Shown here one piece after another: positions 29,000 through 33,117 of a stretch of DNA of 33,117 nucleotides. The notes under the pieces are model-generated. The model was not told the DNA's origin and searched no databases. It saw only the letters and a program-made list of their open reading frames with translations. Position 1 is the first letter of the stretch. Every line of letters begins with the position of its first letter. Position numbers and translations under genes: made by a program. Source of the stretch: Myxococcales bacterium (GTDB taxonomy: Bacteria; Myxococcota_A; UBA9160; SMWR01); contig JABSQW010000022.1 of NCBI GenBank assembly GCA_013215605.1, forward strand, positions 1 through 33,117, written 5' to 3'.

Positions 29000-29165
29000 G
29001 CGTCTGTGCTTCTTGACGCGCCCACGCTCGTGATCTGCCTCACCGACGGGCGCGCTGAAGCGATTCATGGTGACGCGCATCCAATCGGTGCATACTCGCG
29101 GCGCGAGCGGCAGGGAGTCGCCCGCCCGCGTGTCCGCTCCGGGTGTTGCCCAGGCGGTCGCGCAG

Positions 29166-29183
29166 CCGGAATCGAGATTCCGG
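29166..29183. promoter_or_regulatory. Perfect 18-base palindrome upstream of bufA2
   Basis: CCGGAATC-ga-GATTCCGG is a perfect inverted repeat 25 bases before the bufA2 start and just upstream of its ribosome site. Its symmetry and short spacer suit a dimeric DNA-binding protein better than an RNA hairpin. A metal-responsive repressor would fit the operon, but no regulator gene is nearby. Confidence 0.5.
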
Positions 29184-29208
29184 AGTCACGAGTCAGGAGG
29201 CTGCATCG

Positions 29209-29466
29209 ATGAACCGCAAATCAGTCCTCGCGACCGCGGCAGCGGCGCTCTTCGCCGCCGGCGTGGCGGGCGAGGCCAACGCCGCCCACCACGAAGGCGG
29301 CGAAGCAAAGATCAAGTGCGAAGGCGCAAACGCGTGCAAGGGCCAGAGCGCGTGCGCAACCGACAGCAGTGGCTGCAACGGCCAGAACAGCTGCAAGGGC
29401 AAGGGCTGGGTCAAGCTCACGAAGGCCGAGTGCGAGAAGGCCCAGGCCGCTGCTGGCGGCGACTGA
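29209..29466 (+). CDS. bufA2: BufA2-type bufferin metallophore precursor
   Basis: An 85-residue exported precursor peptide of the bufferin family of RiPPs. A signal peptide (1 to about 26, ending EANA) is followed by a His-containing start and a Cys-rich core with the BufA2 pattern: CEGANACKGQSAC (Cys37, 43, 49), then CNGQNSCKGKGW (Cys56, 62) and a last Cys75. In studied bufferins, core Cys residues are turned into thiooxazoles by the MNIO enzyme and the product binds copper in the periplasm, protecting the cell. The ATG at 29209 has AGGAGG eight bases upstream. It is followed at 54 bases by the maturase gene. Family and operon context make this assignment strong; copper as the natural metal is inferred from the family. 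Confidence 0.92.
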   Translation: MNRKSVLATAAAALFAAGVAGEANAAHHEGGEAKIKCEGANACKGQSACATDSSGCNGQNSCKGKGWVKLTKAECEKAQAAAGGD

Positions 29467-29520
29467 TCGGGTACGCGGCCGGGGGCAGCGTGTCCCCGGT
29501 CGCTCCGGCCGTCCTGCTTC

Positions 29521-30408
29521 GTGCCCCCCTCCAACTCGAGCGCCCCGGCGCCGATGCTGGGCTTCGGCGTCGGCCTGCGCGCCGTCCACTACCCCGACAT
29601 CCTCGAGCGCATCGCAAACCGCACGCTGTGCGTCGATTGGTTCGAGGTGCTGACCGAGAACTACATGGTCGATGGCGGGCGGCCGCTGCGCGTGCTCGAC
29701 GATGTACGCGCGAGCGTCCCGGTGGTGCTGCACGGCGTATCGCTCAACCTCGGCTCCACGGACCCCCTCGACGACGCGTACCTCGAGGCGCTCGTGCGCC
29801 TCGCCGATCGCGTCGAGCCCGCGTGGATCTCGGACCACCTCTGCTGGACCGGCGTCGGCGGGACGCAGCTCCACGACCTGCTGCCCCTCCCCTATGCAGC
29901 CGACGTCGTCGTCCACCTCGCCGACCGGATCCGGCGCGTCCAGGATCGCCTGAAGCGGCGCATCGCAGTCGAGAATGTCTCGTCGTACCTGAGCTTCGAA
30001 GCCGACGAGATGTCCGAGGTCGAATTCCTCGTCGCCGTCGCCGAGCGCGCCGACTGCGGGATCCTCCTCGACGTCAACAACGTCTTCGTGAGCGCGCACA
30101 ACCACGAATTCGACGCGGCTGCGTACGTCGATGCGGTCCCCGCGCAGCGCGTCTTCCAAATCCACCTCGCCGGCCACAGCGAGCAGGGCCCGCTGCTGAT
30201 CGACACCCACGACCACCCGGTGCGCGACGAGGTGTGGGCGCTCTACGAACGCGCTCTGCGCCGCATCGGCAGCGTCTCGACGCTCGTCGAATGGGACGAT
30301 CGCATTCCCGCGTACGACCGACTCGAAGAGGAGGCACAGCGCGCGCGCCTCGCCGCGGAGACCACGAAGCCGTCAGCGGCGGAGGGCAGCCGTGTCGTCG
30401 CTCGCTGA
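29521..30408 (+). CDS. bufB: MNIO-family (DUF692) bufferin maturase
   Basis: A 295-residue multinuclear non-heme iron oxidase (DUF692 TIM barrel) that modifies Cys residues of the adjacent precursor. Expected metal ligands and active-site residues are visible: LHGVSLNLG (His71), SDHLCW (Asp105, His106), ENVSS (Glu151), LLDVNNVFVSAHNH (Asp184, His193, His195), IHLAGH (His215, His219), DTHDHPV (Asp228, His230) and VEWDD (Glu257). The start is a GTG at 29521 without a good ribosome site; the ATG at 29554 (MLGFGVGLR) is an alternative that begins exactly at the conserved part. Its end overlaps the bufC start by 17 bases, showing translational coupling. Confidence 0.94.
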   Translation: MPPSNSSAPAPMLGFGVGLRAVHYPDILERIANRTLCVDWFEVLTENYMVDGGRPLRVLDDVRASVPVVLHGVSLNLGSTDPLDDAYLEALVRLADRVEPAWISDHLCWTGVGGTQLHDLLPLPYAADVVVHLADRIRRVQDRLKRRIAVENVSSYLSFEADEMSEVEFLVAVAERADCGILLDVNNVFVSAHNHEFDAAAYVDAVPAQRVFQIHLAGHSEQGPLLIDTHDHPVRDEVWALYERALRRIGSVSTLVEWDDRIPAYDRLEEEAQRARLAAETTKPSAAEGSRVVAR

Positions 30409-31234
30409 AGTGCAGATCCGACTGCGCCATTGGATCACCGCTCCCGAAGGCGTGGAGACGGCGCTTGCGAGCGAGCCTGGCGGCGCGCGCGCCGTCGTGC
30501 GCGGCGACGCGCGCCTCTCCGCGGAGGACCGCCTCTCGGTCTACGCCAACGCCTATTTCGAGAGGCTCTGCGGCTGCCTCGAGAACGACTACCCAACGCT
30601 CCGTTGGACGCTCGGCGAGGCGTGGTTCCGAGATCTCGTGACGTCGTACCTCCTCGCCCACCCGCCGACACACCCGTCCTTGCGCTGGGCGGGCCAACAC
30701 CTCGCCACGTTCGTCGCCGAGGATTCACGGGGCGAGCCGTTTCGCCGTGGCCGCGGCTGGGTCGGCGACCTCGCGCGTTTCGAGTGGGCGTTGGCCGACG
30801 CATTCGACGCCGCCGACACACCCGCCCTCGAACGCAGCGCGCTGGCCGCGCTCGATCCCGACCGCTTCGCAGGCCTGCGCTTCGCCGTCCACCCGTCGCT
30901 CCGGCTCCTCGCGCTCGAGTGGCCGATCCAGAAGCTGCGCCGCGCGTGGCGAAAAGCGGGGGACGGAGAGAGGTGCGAGCCGGCACCCGAAGAGCTGGCC
31001 GTCGTTCCCGAGGCGGTGCACGCCGTGATCTGGCGCGCGGACGAGCGCGTGTTCCACCGATCCATGGACCGCTCCGCATTCGAGGCATTGCAGCGCACCG
31101 CGCGAGGCGAGCCGTTCGGCACCCTGTGCGAGCGTATCGCTGAAGACCTGGGCGACGCCGCGGCTCCCGCCCGAGCGGCAAGCTGGCTTGGAGAGTGGAT
31201 CGACGCGGGTTGGATCCAAGCACGGGTGGAATGA
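30392..31234 (+). CDS. bufC: DUF2063 BufC/HvfC-family partner of the bufferin maturase
   Basis: A 280-residue protein of the DUF2063 family. The N-terminal part has the typical RLSVYANAYFERLCGCLENDYPTL segment (the RL-x-VY-x-N-x-Y motif) and TSYLLAHPPTHPSLRWAGQHL; the C-terminal half holds VHPSLRLLALEWPI and a terminal WLGEWIDAGWI. DUF2063 proteins pair with DUF692 enzymes and are thought to present the precursor peptide to the enzyme. An older description as a DNA-binding domain is not supported by function. The GTG at 30392 lies inside the end of bufB with a GGAGGG site upstream. A bufD (DoxX) gene, often fourth in such operons, is missing here. Confidence 0.92.
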   Translation: MSSLAEVQIRLRHWITAPEGVETALASEPGGARAVVRGDARLSAEDRLSVYANAYFERLCGCLENDYPTLRWTLGEAWFRDLVTSYLLAHPPTHPSLRWAGQHLATFVAEDSRGEPFRRGRGWVGDLARFEWALADAFDAADTPALERSALAALDPDRFAGLRFAVHPSLRLLALEWPIQKLRRAWRKAGDGERCEPAPEELAVVPEAVHAVIWRADERVFHRSMDRSAFEALQRTARGEPFGTLCERIAEDLGDAAAPARAASWLGEWIDAGWIQARVE

Positions 31235-31376
31235 ACGCGCGGAACGCGAGGCCGGTCGGGAGAGGCCGGACGGCCCGTGTCCCCCTTGTCGAACGCCGTT
31301 TCACGGGAGCGACGCGGGCCGGAGGCCCTGAGCTCCTCCCGCGTTGTGACCGTGCGATCCGCGCGGAGCCCTTCCC

Positions 31377-31865
31377 CTACCACCCTCTGAAAGCGAAGCG
31401 AACCGGATCGGCAGAGAAGCTCCAACCCGACGCGTGATGGAACACGAAGAACGGAATCTGCCACGCCGGGATGTGATGCTGGTGGCGGATGTGGGCCTGG
31501 ACGCCGCGCCGATGGTGGAAGCGCTTGCCACAGGGGCGGCAAGCGTACGCACCGTGGTGGGTTCGCTTCGAGTGGTGCGTGGCGCGATGGCCCCCGCCCC
31601 AGCGCCACGAATGGCCGCGGTCGCGGCGGCGGTCGTCGGATGCGTGGCGGCGATGGTGGTGGCGGTCGTCGTAGTCTCGGCCGCGGTCGTGAGAGCTGCG
31701 TCGGTGATCGCGATGGTGATCCTGCTTCGAAGAGCAGTAGCTGCCGTGGACCCGAACGTCGCGACTCCCGGCGAACGCCGTGCTCGGCAGCGCCAGCAGC
31801 AGGACCGCGAGCGGTCCGATCGAAGCGAGGGTGAATCTTCGAATCCATCGATTTCCGCGAGTCAT
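31377..31865 (-). CDS. Secreted His-rich protein with a C2H2 zinc-finger motif
   Basis: A 162-residue exported protein. The ATG at 31865 has GGAGG seven bases upstream and opens a signal peptide (1 to about 32, AVLLLALPSTAFA). The mature part is extremely rich in His, Arg and Asp (23 His in all), mostly between 40 and 104. Residues 107-131 read Y-A-C109-R-P-C112-G-K-R-F116-(5)-V122-(2)-H125-(4)-H130, which fits the classic C2H2 zinc-finger spacing. A Trp- and Phe-rich tail follows (135-162). I know no named bacterial family for it. It converges on the bufferin operon with a gap of 142 bases, so it is not co-transcribed, but shared metal handling is plausible. Being exported, it is unlikely to bind DNA; zinc or copper binding in the periplasm is the inference. 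Confidence 0.72.
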   Translation of the reverse strand: MTRGNRWIRRFTLASIGPLAVLLLALPSTAFAGSRDVRVHGSYCSSKQDHHRDHRRSSHDRGRDYDDRHHHRRHASDDRRRDRGHSWRWGGGHRATHHSKRTHHGAYACRPCGKRFHHRRGVQAHIRHQHHIPAWQIPFFVFHHASGWSFSADPVRFAFRGW

Positions 31866-32001
31866 GAGCGACCTCCTTTTCGGCTCGTCTGCTGGCTTCG
31901 ACGCGTCCCCTGATCGCTTATTCACTACGGAATCCGTTGTGGCGACACGGGTTTTGCGCGACGATCCCGCCAGCTGCCAGGCAAGCAATAGGGAGACGAC
32001 C

Positions 32002-32874
32002 GTGGCTCGGAAGCGAAACAAGCAGAAACACGCAGGAAAGGCCGCCAGGAATCGGGGAACGCCGCGCAAGGCCAGGAAGCCGCCCATGGCGAGCGTCGCC
32101 GACCGTCACGATCTCTATCAGCGTTCGGTGCAGGAACCCGAGCCGGACCTCCTGTTCATCAACCGGGTCTTCCGCTCGCACTTCGATCGCCCGGCGCGTC
32201 TGCTGCGCGAGGATTTCTGCGGTACGGCTGCCACCGCGTGCTTCTGGGTGCAGATGAACAAGGAGAACCGGGCGATCGGCATCGATCTCGATTCCGACCC
32301 GCTCGTGTGGGGACGCGAGCACAACGTCAGCCAGCTGAGCGACGATCAGGCCTCGCGCATCAAGCTCATCCAGGGCGATGTCCGCGACATGGGACACGAG
32401 CTCGTCGACGTCACGATCGCCTTCAACTTCTCGTACTTCATCTTCAAGACCCGCGCCGAGATCCTCGACTACTTCGTCCGCGCGCGCGCGACACTGCGCC
32501 CGGAAGGCCTGCTGATCCTCGACGCCTACGGGGGACCCGACGCCCAGCGAACCTACGAAGAGCTCCGCGAGTGCGAAGGCTTCGACTACATCTGGGACCA
32601 GCACAAATTCGATCCGATCAACAACTTCGGCCTGAACTACATCCACTTCGAGTTCTCGGACGGGAGCCGCCTGCGGAAGGCATTCACGTACGAGTGGCGT
32701 CTGTGGTCCCTGCCGGAGCTGCGTGACATCCTCAACGAGGCGGGCTTCGAGAAGGTCGAATCCTATTGGGAAGGCACCGACAAGGACACCGGCGAGGGCA
32801 ACAGCATCTTCACTCGCCGCAACTCGGCCGTAGACGACCCGGCGTGGGTTGCCTACCTGGTGGCGCGCCGCTGA
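32002..32874 (+). CDS. Class I SAM-dependent methyltransferase
   Basis: A 290-residue Rossmann-fold methyltransferase. Motif I is an unusual REDFCGTAATACFW in place of the usual Gly-rich loop; motif II is AIGIDLDSDPL with the acidic end of strand 2; then come LIQGDVRDM, an AFNFSYF motif IV and RPEGLLILDAYGG. The N-terminus is a Lys/Arg-rich tail of about 30 residues that may bind nucleic acid. The C-terminal part (YEWRLWSLPELRDILNEAGF) is of the kind seen in small-molecule or peptide methyltransferases. The GTG at 32002 has GGGAG seven bases upstream; the frame stays open to 31780 but that part overlaps the divergent secreted-protein gene. The substrate is unknown. Confidence 0.82.
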   Translation: MARKRNKQKHAGKAARNRGTPRKARKPPMASVADRHDLYQRSVQEPEPDLLFINRVFRSHFDRPARLLREDFCGTAATACFWVQMNKENRAIGIDLDSDPLVWGREHNVSQLSDDQASRIKLIQGDVRDMGHELVDVTIAFNFSYFIFKTRAEILDYFVRARATLRPEGLLILDAYGGPDAQRTYEELRECEGFDYIWDQHKFDPINNFGLNYIHFEFSDGSRLRKAFTYEWRLWSLPELRDILNEAGFEKVESYWEGTDKDTGEGNSIFTRRNSAVDDPAWVAYLVARR

Positions 32875-32889
32875 TCCCAGAGGTCCCGC

Positions 32890-33117
32890 TCAGGCTTCGC
32901 CGGCGTCCGTGGTCGTAGGCGCTCCGGGCGCTGCAACCGGCCCGGATCGCGGTTTCTTCCCGCGCCGCTCCGCAGCGAGGCGCGCGACGTACCCCGAGCA
33001 GTGGTCGGGAACGATGCCTGGGGATTCCGAGAGCTCCCATTCGTCTTCGTAGCCGAACCGGCTCAGGTAGCTGACGATGCGCGCGTCGTTGCGCATGATG
33101 GCGACGTCCTCGGGGAC
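32890..33117 (-). CDS. C-terminal end of an unidentified gene (partial)
   Basis: The last 75 codons of a gene that enters from the right edge and stops at 32890, 15 bases from the stop of the convergent methyltransferase gene. The visible sequence has PEDVAIMRNDARIVSYLSRFGYEDEW, a single Cys in PDHCSGYVARLAAERRGKKP and a low-complexity Pro/Ala/Thr end. I do not recognise the family. No membrane helix or catalytic pattern can be claimed from this fragment. The frame is open to the window edge, which supports a real gene. Confidence 0.55.
   Translation of the reverse strand, partial: VPEDVAIMRNDARIVSYLSRFGYEDEWELSESPGIVPDHCSGYVARLAAERRGKKPRSGPVAAPGAPTTTDAGEA

Overview
The window is a GC-rich bacterial chromosome segment with dense, mostly short-spaced genes and frequent TTG and GTG starts. 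The gene set points to an aerobic Gram-negative bacterium: outer-membrane lipoproteins with lipoboxes, an OmpA-type lipoprotein, a Prc tail protease, a PEP-CTERM exosortase substrate, an HpnN-like RND exporter and a CarF/PEDS1-type plasmalogen desaturase. The combination of CarF-like desaturase, cobalamin-dependent MetH, PEP-CTERM protein and hopanoid-type RND protein would fit a member of the former Deltaproteobacteria (Myxococcota or a related phylum). This is inference; there is no rRNA or other taxonomic marker in the window.

Layout. 1-4853 (all minus): a partial RND/MMPL exporter, a tightly coupled trio OmpA lipoprotein > TrmH-family methyltransferase > class I glutamine amidotransferase joined by two TTGA stop/start overlaps, and a plasmanylethanolamine desaturase-like protein. 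5088-8638: a 924-residue membrane/spermidine-synthase-like/TPR fusion, convergent with an orphan GspC-like PDZ protein. 8753-12290: a surface-protein region with a large secreted protein carrying three copies of a Cys-containing domain and ending in a natural hexahistidine tail, a transposase remnant, a PEP-CTERM protein and an AT-rich spacer full of palindromes. 12291-15045: ChaC-like cyclotransferase, SDR oxidoreductase, ApaG and an AEC permease. 15067-19180: ahcY with a structured leader and a very strong terminator, then the tail protease and a BolA protein. 19262-24479: PfkB kinase, lipopolysaccharide-kinase-like protein, DUF4136 lipoprotein, ion channel, HSL-family esterase and SIMPL-domain protein. 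24556-28978: HAD hydrolase and metH, the latter behind a promoter overlapped by a palindrome. 29166-31865: a bufferin (MNIO-RiPP) metallophore operon, bufA2-bufB-bufC, facing a His-rich secreted protein that contains a textbook C2H2 zinc-finger pattern. 32002-33117: a methyltransferase and a partial unknown gene.

Functional links. ahcY and metH are two steps of the activated methyl cycle and both have palindromic upstream regions, so common control by SAH or SAM status is plausible but unproven. The bufferin operon is a known type of system: a Cys-rich secreted peptide is modified by an iron enzyme (DUF692) helped by a DUF2063 partner, and binds copper. The new element here is its neighbour, a secreted His-rich zinc-finger-like protein, the best candidate in the window for an undescribed metal-handling component. 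The His-tailed three-repeat surface protein is the second candidate. No tRNA, rRNA, CRISPR array or complete insertion sequence was seen.
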